Positions 28,660 to 37,570 of a stretch of DNA of 64,000 nt are shown piece by piece (position 1 is the first letter of the stretch; every line of letters starts with the position of its first letter). The stretch lies in contig NZ_JAQBOC010000018.1 of assembly GCF_028288225.1 (NCBI RefSeq), positions 1 to 64,000 of the forward strand. The letters are read 5' to 3'. The notes beneath the pieces were generated by a model. The model was not told where the DNA came from, searched no databases, and was given only the letters and a program-made list of their open reading frames with translations. Both the position numbers and the translations under genes were made by a program. The DNA comes from Mucilaginibacter sp. (GTDB lineage Bacteria; Bacteroidota; Bacteroidia; Sphingobacteriales; Sphingobacteriaceae).

Positions 28660-30311
28660 TATAACTTGATCTTTAGCTGCCTTGAAATAACTCCATCAAT
28701 AGATGTTTGGGTTATTTCGTTTTCATTTAAAACTTCTCTGCCAATCTCAATAATTTTTTTAATATTCGGCAATTTAATATCTCTTAATTCTGTGGCACTT
28801 ACATTTATATTACCATTAAATGTACGGAAATATCTATCGAAGAGTGTGCTATTTAAAAGAGCTGATAATCCAATCGTTTCTTCTATCGTTAACGATCCTT
28901 GTTTTTTATATATATAGTTTAAATGATTTTCAATTCCTATTTTATCAAATTCGTTTAGAGTGGTACTTAAATATGGCGCAGCAATCAATTTCCTTGAATC
29001 ATCTTTTGCGCTGAATCTTCTTAACAAAACGTAATTTAAATTGGGAACCAAAAGCTTATTTGAATCTTTATTGGATAGAAAATACTGTCTTTTCGGTTTA
29101 CCCTTTACTCCGTTTTCCGTAGGCCAATTATACTCCATGTATTTGATATTATGAAGCCAAAAAAGTGGAACAGAGTTGCCCACAGGATCTTTCAATATGA
29201 ATTCTTGGCTTCTAAAATCTACAATTTTCCCCGTAGAAACTTCCCAACCAAATTTATGTAATGTATTATCCCATTTTCTAAATACGTCAATTACTTTATC
29301 ATCTTCATTATTAGATGGTAAATGGAGTGTTTTTTGATAGCTATTTATATCTATAAGGGTTTCTGCTGAATAAAACATCCACGTACGTTTGTCTAAGTCA
29401 GACATTCCGGAGGAAGACGAAATAATTATTGAATCTTTTGAAATTTGATCAAATGGCAAATGTAATTGATTAGGAGAAGAATTCAGTTTAGCAGATGCAG
29501 CAATTATAAGGGTTTCTTGTAATACTTTATCTCGTTTAAATGTGGAAGATCTAGATTCAAATAGATGAATATTTTTAATATCCACCTGGGAGAAAAATTG
29601 TTCACGAAACATTCTAAAATAATTTCCGGAACAGAAACTTCTTGGAGTTATAAAAATCAGTTTTCCACCCGGTTTTAATAGTTTTGCCGCTATAAGAAGA
29701 AAAATAGAATAAATATTCGTCTGTCCATAAATAACAGTTTGAGCTGCTATCGAACGAGGATCATCCTTTGGCAATTTAAAATATGGAGGATTAGAAATGA
29801 TAAGATCATATTTTTCGTGAATATCTTCCCTGCCTGATAGAATATGTGAATTATGAAGTATGAAATCATTTTTACAAAGAAAGTAATTCAATTCTACTCC
29901 TTTTGAATACAACCATAATCGAAGATAATTAAAACACATTTCAGCAAGTGGAAGTAACTTAACATCTGTTTCAAAGGCAACAAGTTCAATTGTCTTTATT
30001 TGCGGGTTAATGAAAATAAAATCTTCTGCCATGGCAGCAGAAAGAATCCCTATTCCACAACCAGGATCTAATATTTTAACTATTTCGCCAGTACTAACCG
30101 CAAACTCTCCTATAAATTTTGCAATAGGAAGTGGCGTAAAAAATTGACCCGCTTTTTTTTTATGTTCGTCAGTTACAGTTGAGGCATAAATTATCCCTAA
30201 ACGATCGGCAAAAGCAGAGGGTAATTCATTCTCAAATGGAAAAATCTCAAAAGATTCAGTCTCTAAACTTGACATTTTTGTAAGATAAACGAATATTTGT
30301 AAAACTTTCAA
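28659..30311 (-). CDS. N6-adenine DNA methyltransferase (type II-like, class I SAM)
   Basis: KKKAGQFFTPLPIAKFIGEFA, KILDPGCGIGILSAAMAE, DLIISNPPYFKLP, C-terminal target-recognition-like region; start may be internal (MSSLETESF). Confidence 0.85.
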   Translation of the reverse strand: MKVLQIFVYLTKMSSLETESFEIFPFENELPSAFADRLGIIYASTVTDEHKKKAGQFFTPLPIAKFIGEFAVSTGEIVKILDPGCGIGILSAAMAEDFIFINPQIKTIELVAFETDVKLLPLAEMCFNYLRLWLYSKGVELNYFLCKNDFILHNSHILSGREDIHEKYDLIISNPPYFKLPKDDPRSIAAQTVIYGQTNIYSIFLLIAAKLLKPGGKLIFITPRSFCSGNYFRMFREQFFSQVDIKNIHLFESRSSTFKRDKVLQETLIIAASAKLNSSPNQLHLPFDQISKDSIIISSSSGMSDLDKRTWMFYSAETLIDINSYQKTLHLPSNNEDDKVIDVFRKWDNTLHKFGWEVSTGKIVDFRSQEFILKDPVGNSVPLFWLHNIKYMEYNWPTENGVKGKPKRQYFLSNKDSNKLLVPNLNYVLLRRFSAKDDSRKLIAAPYLSTTLNEFDKIGIENHLNYIYKKQGSLTIEETIGLSALLNSTLFDRYFRTFNGNINVSATELRDIKLPNIKKIIEIGREVLNENEITQTSIDGVISRQLKIKL

Positions 30312-30369
30312 GCCTTTTGCTTAATTGAAAAATATTTTTTTTCTATATCTAATTTTATTGATTATTTAA

Positions 30370-30412
30370 GACAACAAAGCCCGATATTTTCATACCAGGC
30401 TTCTTGTTCGAT
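30370..30412 (-). terminator. Hairpin downstream of tRNA-Leu (acaacaaagcccg..caggcttcttgttcg)
   Basis: Inverted repeat AACAAAGCC/GGCTTCTTGTT immediately 3' of the tRNA on the minus strand. Confidence 0.65.
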
Positions 30413-30420
30413 TCTAAATG

Positions 30421-30505
30421 TACTCAGAGCGGGAATCGAACCCGCACTCCGTTTACGGGAACAGGATTTTAAGTCCTGCGTGTCTACCAGTTCCACCATC
30501 TGAGC
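30421..30505 (-). tRNA. tRNA-Leu (anticodon TAA)
   Basis: Reverse complement GCTCAGATGGTGGAACTGGTAGACACGCAGGACTTAAAATCCTGTTCCCGTAAACGGAGTGCGGGTTCGATTCCCGCTCTGAGTA folds into a complete class II tRNA. Confidence 0.95.
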
Positions 30506-30514
30506 ATGGTTCCT

Positions 30515-30541
30515 TGTCTACCAGTTTTCGTCACCTGAGCA
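30515..30541 (-). pseudogene. Truncated 5' fragment of a tRNA-Leu
   Basis: tgtctaccagttttcgtcacctgagca vs tRNA tgtctaccagttccaccatctgagca. Confidence 0.6.
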
Positions 30542-30589
30542 GGTGATTAAACCTTTTAACAATAAATCCCTTCTTGTGGAAGGGATTTG

Positions 30590-30662
<73 letters not shown>

Positions 30663-30913
30663 ATTTTTTATTCTCCGCTTTGCTGATTTTCACTTGCTGA
30701 CTATCGTTTCTCGCTTGCGGAGTGCAAATATAGAGAGAAATGCCTATTCTGCAAATGAAAATTTTATTTTTTTTGATTTTGCGTTGATTGGTTTGAATTG
30801 CCTTTATTAAGTTATTGTTAGCTAAAGGCTTACGCTTAAAAAAAAAATTTACCTATTCAACATTCCAACCCAACCAACCCAATCCAACCCAATCAACCAC
30901 TCACCTAATCAAC

Positions 30914-31405
30914 CTAATCAACCCTTTCCCTTAAAACATCTAAAACAAGATCACTCTCATATCCGCGACTAAAAGCGTACTGCTGCAGTTTATATTGGCG
31001 TTTCCGGGGATCTTTTTCTGTTATTGTTTTGTCTTTTTTCTCCAAAAGCCTTTCCAGTGTTTTCAAATAATCGTCTCCTGCTATGGTCAGCAATGCTTTT
31101 TTTATCAAAACATCAGGCACCTTTTTTAATTTAAGCCCCTGTTTTATCTTGATCTTCCCCCACCCTTTTTGTTTAAACTTGCCCTGCACATAAGCTTTTG
31201 CAAAACGTTCCTCGTTTAAGAAGCGCCCTTCTATCAATAAGATAATAATATTTTCAACCGCCGCTTCCCACAGCCCCCACTCATAAAGCTTATTGCGTAC
31301 CTCCTGCTGCGAGCGTTCCTGGTAGGCGCAATAATGTTCGGCCTTTGCCAGGGCTACTTTTACATCAGTTATTTTATTTGTTTTTGGGCTGTCCATTAAA
31401 ACCAA
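30914..31405 (-). CDS. recX: Regulatory protein RecX
   Basis: KAEHYCAYQERSQQEVRNKLYEWG...RFLNEERFAKAYVQGKFKQKGWGKIKIKQGLKLKKV. Confidence 0.85.
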   Translation of the reverse strand: MVLMDSPKTNKITDVKVALAKAEHYCAYQERSQQEVRNKLYEWGLWEAAVENIIILLIEGRFLNEERFAKAYVQGKFKQKGWGKIKIKQGLKLKKVPDVLIKKALLTIAGDDYLKTLERLLEKKDKTITEKDPRKRQYKLQQYAFSRGYESDLVLDVLRERVD

Positions 31406-31454
31406 AAATCGTTAAAAATTCTTCTATCTACAGAAATATAAGCAAATTCGTACC

Positions 31455-33917
31455 ATGCTCAGCAATCAATACACCATTTCGGAGATCCAACAAATAATTA
31501 ATGCAGGCGGAGTTATTGTTAAAGAATACAATATCAACACCTTATTAACTGATAGCCGCCGGATCAGCAACCCTGCGGGTGGCTTGTTTTTTGCTTTGAG
31601 CGGCAGACGAAACGGGCACGAGTTTATTGCCGAAGCTTACGCTAGCGGTGTTCGGAATTTTGTAGTAAAGCAGGGTAATGAAATAAAAGCCCCTTCAGCC
31701 AACTTTTTAATGGTAGATGATGTACTTGCCGCTTTACAAACATTGACTGCTTATCACCGTACCCGTTTTAAGCTTGAAGTAATAGGCATTACAGGCAGCA
31801 ACGGCAAAACTATTGTGAAAGAATGGCTGTACCAGCTATTATCGCCCGATAAAAACATCGTACGGAACCCTAAAAGTTACAACTCGCAAATTGGCGTACC
31901 ACTTTCTGTATGGCAGATAAACGAAAAAAACGATCTGGGTATTTTTGAGGCGGGGATCTCTACTGTTGGTGAAATAGATAAGCTGGAAGCTATTATAAAG
32001 CCCTCTGTTGGCATATTAACACATATTGGGCCAGCACATGACGAGGGCTTTGAAAGCCGCGACCAAAAGGTACTGGAGAAATTAAGATTATTTAAAAATT
32101 GCCGGCTGCTGATCCACAATTACGATCAGCTAATTGACTTTAAAGATAAAATCCCTGTTAAAAACTGTTTTACCTGGAGCACCAAATTCAAGCAAGCCGA
32201 TCTGTATGTTTTCAGTGAAACTGTGATCTCAAAAAATTACTATTTAAGGGCAAAATATAAAGGTAAAGAGATTGAATGCCTGATCCCATTTTTGGACGAA
32301 GCTTCTGTTGAAAACGCTATAGTTTGCTGGGCCACTATGCTGGCCATGGGGTACACTGCCGTTGAGGCTGATAAAAGGATAGAACATTTAAATGCCGTTA
32401 GCATGCGGCTTGAGCTAAAAACGGGAATAAATGATTGTTCGGTTATTGATGATTCATACAACTCGGATATTCAGTCGCTGGAGATTGCATTAAATTTTTT
32501 AACACAGCAAAACCAGCATCATAAAAAAACATTGATCCTGTCGGATATTTACCAGTCAGGATTACAGGCCGATGTATTATACAGGCAGGTTGCCGATATG
32601 ATAAAGATTAAACAGGTGGATAAATTTATAGGCGTTGGCGAAGCGCTGTCAATTCACCAGGATTATTTTGATACGGCTGAAAAACACTTTTACCCGGATA
32701 CATCAGCCATGCTTCAACATTTGCGGGTGCTAAATTTCAGGGAAGAAACCATCCTGATAAAAGGGTCCCGTAGTTTTGAGTTTGAGCGCATAAGCCGTGC
32801 GTTGGTGCAAAAAGCTCATGAAACTATATTAGAGATCAATCTGAATGCCTTACTAAACAACCTTAATTTTTATCGCTCCAAATTAAAGCCGGGAGTAAAA
32901 GTAATGGCAATGGTAAAAGCATTTTCATATGGCAGCGGAACTTTTGAAATAGCCAACATATTGCAGTATAATAAGGTTGATTACCTTGCTGTAGCCTATA
33001 TTGACGAAGGTGTAGCTTTGCGTAATACCGGTATTAACCTGCCAATAATGATTCTTAACCCCGAGGCATCGGCATTTGATAAGTTAACCGAGTTTAAGCT
33101 GGAGCCTGTTATATACAGCTTTGGCTTATTTGACGAATACATAAAGTATGCACAGGAGAAAAACGTACTGGATTACCCTATCCACTTAAAAATTGATACC
33201 GGGATGCACCGGCTGGGCTTTGAAAATGCCGATGTGGAAACACTGTGCGATTTGCTGGAAGAAAACAGGTATGTGCGTGTACAATCAGTATTTTCGCACC
33301 TGGTTGCCAGTGAGGCAAAAGAACATGACGAATTTACAAAAAAGCAGATCCATAGTTTTGAAAAGGCTTACAAGCAGATAGAGAAAACTTTGGGCTATAA
33401 GGTGATCAAACACTTGAGTAACACATCAGGCATTATGCGCTGGCCCGGGGCTCATTATGATATGGTAAGACTTGGGATAGGATTGTATGGCATTGACATG
33501 GGGATGGCGACACCTGATACCGGCTTACAACCGATTGCAAGCTTAAAGACCAGTATTGCACAAGTAAAAAAAGTAAAAGCCGGAGAAACCGTTAGCTATA
33601 GCCGCAGCGGCAAACTGGCGAAGGATGGAAAGATAGCAACCGTACGCATTGGTTATGCCGATGGCTATCTGCGTGCTTTTGGCAACGGAGTTGGTAAAAT
33701 GCTTGTTAAAGGTACATTGGTGCCCACTGTCGGCAATATAACAATGGATATGTGCATGCTTGATGTTACAGGGATTGATGTAAGGGAGGGTGATGAGGTT
33801 ATAATATTTAATGAGCAGCAGCGCATTAATGAATTGGCGACACAAATTGGCACCATACCTTATGAAATTTTAACCAATGTTTCGCAACGGGTAAAAAGGG
33901 TGTACTTTTACGAATAG
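31455..33917 (+). CDS. Bifunctional UDP-N-acetylmuramoyl-tripeptide:D-Ala-D-Ala ligase / alanine racemase
   Basis: MurF part VIGITGSNGKTIVKEWLYQLL; Alr part VKVMAMVKAFSYGSG (PLP Lys), HLKIDTGMHRLGF, RIGYADGYLR. MurF-Alr fusions are known in Bacteroidota. Confidence 0.92.
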   Translation: MLSNQYTISEIQQIINAGGVIVKEYNINTLLTDSRRISNPAGGLFFALSGRRNGHEFIAEAYASGVRNFVVKQGNEIKAPSANFLMVDDVLAALQTLTAYHRTRFKLEVIGITGSNGKTIVKEWLYQLLSPDKNIVRNPKSYNSQIGVPLSVWQINEKNDLGIFEAGISTVGEIDKLEAIIKPSVGILTHIGPAHDEGFESRDQKVLEKLRLFKNCRLLIHNYDQLIDFKDKIPVKNCFTWSTKFKQADLYVFSETVISKNYYLRAKYKGKEIECLIPFLDEASVENAIVCWATMLAMGYTAVEADKRIEHLNAVSMRLELKTGINDCSVIDDSYNSDIQSLEIALNFLTQQNQHHKKTLILSDIYQSGLQADVLYRQVADMIKIKQVDKFIGVGEALSIHQDYFDTAEKHFYPDTSAMLQHLRVLNFREETILIKGSRSFEFERISRALVQKAHETILEINLNALLNNLNFYRSKLKPGVKVMAMVKAFSYGSGTFEIANILQYNKVDYLAVAYIDEGVALRNTGINLPIMILNPEASAFDKLTEFKLEPVIYSFGLFDEYIKYAQEKNVLDYPIHLKIDTGMHRLGFENADVETLCDLLEENRYVRVQSVFSHLVASEAKEHDEFTKKQIHSFEKAYKQIEKTLGYKVIKHLSNTSGIMRWPGAHYDMVRLGIGLYGIDMGMATPDTGLQPIASLKTSIAQVKKVKAGETVSYSRSGKLAKDGKIATVRIGYADGYLRAFGNGVGKMLVKGTLVPTVGNITMDMCMLDVTGIDVREGDEVIIFNEQQRINELATQIGTIPYEILTNVSQRVKRVYFYE

Positions 33918-33931
33918 AAACAGGAGTTAAG

Positions 33932-34528
33932 ATGAAGCAGATTGCAAGGGCACTTTTACGGTATTTTATTAAAGGTTTATTGATTGTAGTTCCGCTTGGC
34001 GCAGCTTTTCTTTTAATTTTCTGGGCAGTTAAAAGTATTGATAGTGCCCTGAATTTAAGCGATATGTTATGGACCGACCCAAAAACCGGAAAACCTGTAT
34101 ATATTCCGGGTTTGGGCATTTTAAATGTGCTGGTTATAATTTTAATAGCGGGCATATTGGTAACCAATGTAGTAACCGACCCTATAAAACGCTGGTTTAA
34201 CCGCTGGCTTAACCGTTTGCCGCTGTTTAAATTTTTATACTCCTCTATAAAAGACCTTACAGAAGCCTTTGTTGGCGAGGAAAAGAAATTCAATGAACCT
34301 GTATTGGTTGAAATAAATGAATTTGGGTTAAAGAAAATAGGGTTTATGGTACAAAAAGACCTTTCCGCGTTAAATCTGCCGGGAGAAGTTGCCGTTTACT
34401 TCCCCTACTCCTATTCATTTGCCGGGCAGGTTGTTATCATATCTGCCGAAAAGGTAAAACTTATAGATAGAAGCGCAGCAGATATGATGAAATTTGTGAT
34501 TTCAGGCGGTGTTAGCGGGTTGAACTAG
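33932..34528 (+). CDS. DUF502 domain membrane protein
   Basis: LLRYFIKGLLIVVPLGAAFLLIFW...KRWFNRWLNRLPLFKFLYSSIKDLTEAF. Confidence 0.85.
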   Translation: MKQIARALLRYFIKGLLIVVPLGAAFLLIFWAVKSIDSALNLSDMLWTDPKTGKPVYIPGLGILNVLVIILIAGILVTNVVTDPIKRWFNRWLNRLPLFKFLYSSIKDLTEAFVGEEKKFNEPVLVEINEFGLKKIGFMVQKDLSALNLPGEVAVYFPYSYSFAGQVVIISAEKVKLIDRSAADMMKFVISGGVSGLN

Positions 34529-34642
34529 TGTCGTGTCAATCATGAGTTAACGCTTAGTCTTGAGTCGAAAGTCTTGAGTTCTAAGCCGGAAAAACAATAA
34601 AATTCACTTATGACTTCCGACTAAAGACTTTTGACTTAACAC
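34527..34642. repeat. Low-complexity palindromic repeat (agtcttgagtcgaaagtcttgag...gactaaagacttttgactt), copy 1
   Basis: Direct counterpart at 35955-36070, starting with the same agtgtcgtgtcaatcatga. Confidence 0.85.
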
Positions 34643-35864
34643 CAGCTTGTTCAGTCTTTTTAAAGCTTCTTACAGCTATAAAAGCACTTATCAGCATTAA
34701 CGCTGAGGCAAGGAGATATGCACCTCCCGGAAAATAAACAATCGAGTCTTTGTGAGTGAAATATGAAAATACATAACCAAAAATGAGCGGCCCTATAATC
34801 ACGCTTAAACTATTAATAATTGTTATTGCGCCTTGCAGCTCACCTTGTTCTTTTTGAGAAACCTTACCTGTTGTAAGCCCTTGCAGTGCCGGGCCGGAAA
34901 TCCCGCCCAAACAATAAGGGATCATAAATACGTACATCATCCAGCCCTGGCTTGCAAAAGCTATTAGCGTTAATCCAATTGCATAAAATACCAACCCGGC
35001 TACAATATTTTTTTCCTGTCCGAATTTTGGTATCGTATACCTGATAAGCCCTCCTTGTATTCCTACCAGAAGTAGGCCTATAACAATACCGAGTGTACCA
35101 ACACTGCTTAATGTCCAATTGAATTTTTCGAATAAGTAGAATGACAGCAGGTATTCTACAGCTTTTTGGCCGATGTAAACCAATGTTATAGCACCTAACA
35201 AACCGGTTAAAGCCGGCTGTTTAGTAAAAACTCTTACCAGGGCCCCAACCGGATTGGCGCGTTTCCATTCAAACTTTCTCCTGTTTTTAAGCGGTAATGA
35301 TTCCGGTAAAACAAACAAACCATAAAGCCCGTTAAAAAATGCCAGCCCCGCCGCCGCTATGAAAGGGATTTTTATATCAATAGCGCCAAGGTATGCGCCT
35401 AAAGCAATACCTATTATAAACCCAAATCCAGATGCAGCCCCTACCAGTCCAAAATTTGAGGCTCTTTTATCGCCTGTACTAACGTCTGCTATATAAGCCG
35501 TAGCTGTAGCGTTACTTGCACCTGATATCCCGGCAATAAACCGGCCTACAAATAGCCATGCAATAGTTGGCGCAAAAGCCATAAACAGATAATCGATACT
35601 AAAACCGAAGAGAGAAATCAATAAAACAGGTCTTCGGCCATACCTGTCGCTAAGGTTACCCAATATCGATGCAAAAACTAATTGCATTGATGCATAGACA
35701 AAAGTTAACCAGCCACTATATTGTGATGCTATACTTATATCAATATGACCTAAGGTTTGCAATAACTTGGGCATTACGGGAATTATGATGCCTAAACCCA
35801 AAACATCAATAAAGATGGTTATAAAGATAAATCCCAACGCCGCAGATTGTTTAGGTTTTGCCAT
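34608..35864 (-). CDS. MFS transporter (TCR/Tet-like)
   Basis: [39 protein letters not shown]; 12 TM-like segments. Confidence 0.9.
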   Translation of the reverse strand: MAKPKQSAALGFIFITIFIDVLGLGIIIPVMPKLLQTLGHIDISIASQYSGWLTFVYASMQLVFASILGNLSDRYGRRPVLLISLFGFSIDYLFMAFAPTIAWLFVGRFIAGISGASNATATAYIADVSTGDKRASNFGLVGAASGFGFIIGIALGAYLGAIDIKIPFIAAAGLAFFNGLYGLFVLPESLPLKNRRKFEWKRANPVGALVRVFTKQPALTGLLGAITLVYIGQKAVEYLLSFYLFEKFNWTLSSVGTLGIVIGLLLVGIQGGLIRYTIPKFGQEKNIVAGLVFYAIGLTLIAFASQGWMMYVFMIPYCLGGISGPALQGLTTGKVSQKEQGELQGAITIINSLSVIIGPLIFGYVFSYFTHKDSIVYFPGGAYLLASALMLISAFIAVRSFKKTEQAGVKSKVFSRKS

Positions 35865-35954
35865 ATATTATTTCATAGTGAAAAGGCCCGATGAGTATAA
35901 AAGTTTTAGTTAGCATAAAATAAATATAGTATTAGAGATTAGAAATTAGAAGCT

Positions 35955-36070
35955 AGTGTCGTGTCAATCATGAATTGACGCTTAGTCTTGAGTCGAAAGT
36001 CTTGAGTTCTAAGTCAGAAAAAGACAAAATTTGACTTAAGACTTGCGACTTAAGACTGTTGACTTAACAC
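35955..36070. repeat. Low-complexity palindromic repeat, copy 2
   Basis: See 34527-34642. Confidence 0.85.
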
Positions 36071-36120
36071 TAGAGATCAGAGATTAGCTAATGTGAAAGT
36101 TGAAATGTCAATTTGGGATA

Positions 36121-37413
36121 TTAGGTAACTTTTTCTTTCGGACTTCCGGACTTCCGGACTAAATTTAAACTCTGATCTCTGGCCTCTGATCTCTTTTCCC
36201 CCCTAAAACTCCGTACAGCTAATATCGCCCTTAAAAGCATCAATATAGCACCTATTGCAAATGGCGCACCCGGGAATTGAAAAAACGGATTAGGCTTTGT
36301 AAAATAATAAAATGATTCAGTCATCAACAGCGGGCCGAATATAGAACTAATGCTTATTAAGCTTGTAAGGCCGCCCTGCAGTTCGCCCTGTTCGTTTGCA
36401 GGTACGCTATTACTCATATATCCTTGTATTGCAGGGCCCGCTATTCCCCCTAAGCAATAAGGAATCAGGATAGCAAACATCATCCAACCCTTAACAGCAA
36501 AAGCAAAAAAAGCAAGACCTGAAGCGTACAAAAGCAGGCCAATCCAAATGCTTCGTTCGGTTCCCAGTTTAGGCAATATTATCCTGATCAAACCTCCCTG
36601 CACAGAAGCCACCATCAAGCCCACAAAGCCAAGCGAGTAACCCACCATATCCTCATTCCAGTTAAATTTTTTGATTGTGTAATAAGTCCATACGCTTTGC
36701 ACGGCCTGTGCTGCAAAATAGATCAGGAACATGCATAATGCTAAACCTATTACAGATTTATATTTTTTTAGCTGGATTACCGAGCCGAAAGGATTTGCTC
36801 TTTTAATATCAAACGACCGCCTGTTCTCCGGCGCTAATGATTCGGGTAAGATAAAATAGCCATAAATTGCATTAAGTAATGCCAGGGCGGCGGCAGCGAT
36901 AAACGGATAATGAACATCATATTTTCCGAGAATACCGCCCAGAGCCGGGCCTATAATAAACCCAAGGCCGAATGCAACACCAACTAATCCGAAATTGGCT
37001 GCGCGTTTTTCAGGGTCGCTTATATCAGCAATATAGGCAGATGCTGTTGTAAAGCTGGCACCTGTTATACCCGCAACAATGCGACCCACAAACAACCAGG
37101 CTATAGTAGGCGCAAAGGCAGAAAATAAATAATCAACACTAAAACCCAAAAGAGAACATAGTAATACCGGCCTGCGGCCAAATTTATCACTAAGGTTACC
37201 TATAACCGGCGCAAATATAAATTGCATGCCCGCATAAGCGGCAGTAAGCCATCCGCCATACCATGAAGCATCGCTTACATCTCCATGAATTAAATGTTCA
37301 ATAAGCTTTGGTATAACTGGTATAATAATTCCCAGCCCGATAACATCAATTAGTAAAGTGGCAAAAATAAATCCAAGCGCTGCCTGTTTTTTAGGTTTGT
37401 GCATAGCCCGCAA
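36121..37413 (-). CDS. MFS transporter (TCR/Tet-like), paralogue of 34608-35864
   Basis: [39 protein letters not shown]. Confidence 0.9.
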   Translation of the reverse strand: MRAMHKPKKQAALGFIFATLLIDVIGLGIIIPVIPKLIEHLIHGDVSDASWYGGWLTAAYAGMQFIFAPVIGNLSDKFGRRPVLLCSLLGFSVDYLFSAFAPTIAWLFVGRIVAGITGASFTTASAYIADISDPEKRAANFGLVGVAFGLGFIIGPALGGILGKYDVHYPFIAAAALALLNAIYGYFILPESLAPENRRSFDIKRANPFGSVIQLKKYKSVIGLALCMFLIYFAAQAVQSVWTYYTIKKFNWNEDMVGYSLGFVGLMVASVQGGLIRIILPKLGTERSIWIGLLLYASGLAFFAFAVKGWMMFAILIPYCLGGIAGPAIQGYMSNSVPANEQGELQGGLTSLISISSIFGPLLMTESFYYFTKPNPFFQFPGAPFAIGAILMLLRAILAVRSFRGEKRSEARDQSLNLVRKSGSPKEKVT

Positions 37414-37570
37414 AATAAAAATTATTATATAATTTTTTTAAATAAAACTTGCTTATAAATAAACAATCACTAACTTTAACTAATAATATAGTTATTACGA
37501 GGCCTTCATGATTTGTGATACAGGGCATCATTTTCAATATTGCTTCCTTAACCTTAAAAAAAACACTCGT

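Noticed and set aside
26362-30311. Gabija, BREX or classical type II restriction-modification
   Set aside because: No UvrD-like helicase, no BREX genes (PglZ/BrxC), and no separate restriction endonuclease ORF next to the methyltransferase.
36121-37413. Antibiotic-resistance tet gene
   Set aside because: MFS motifs fit the broad TCR/Tet family, but nothing in the sequence shows tetracycline specificity.
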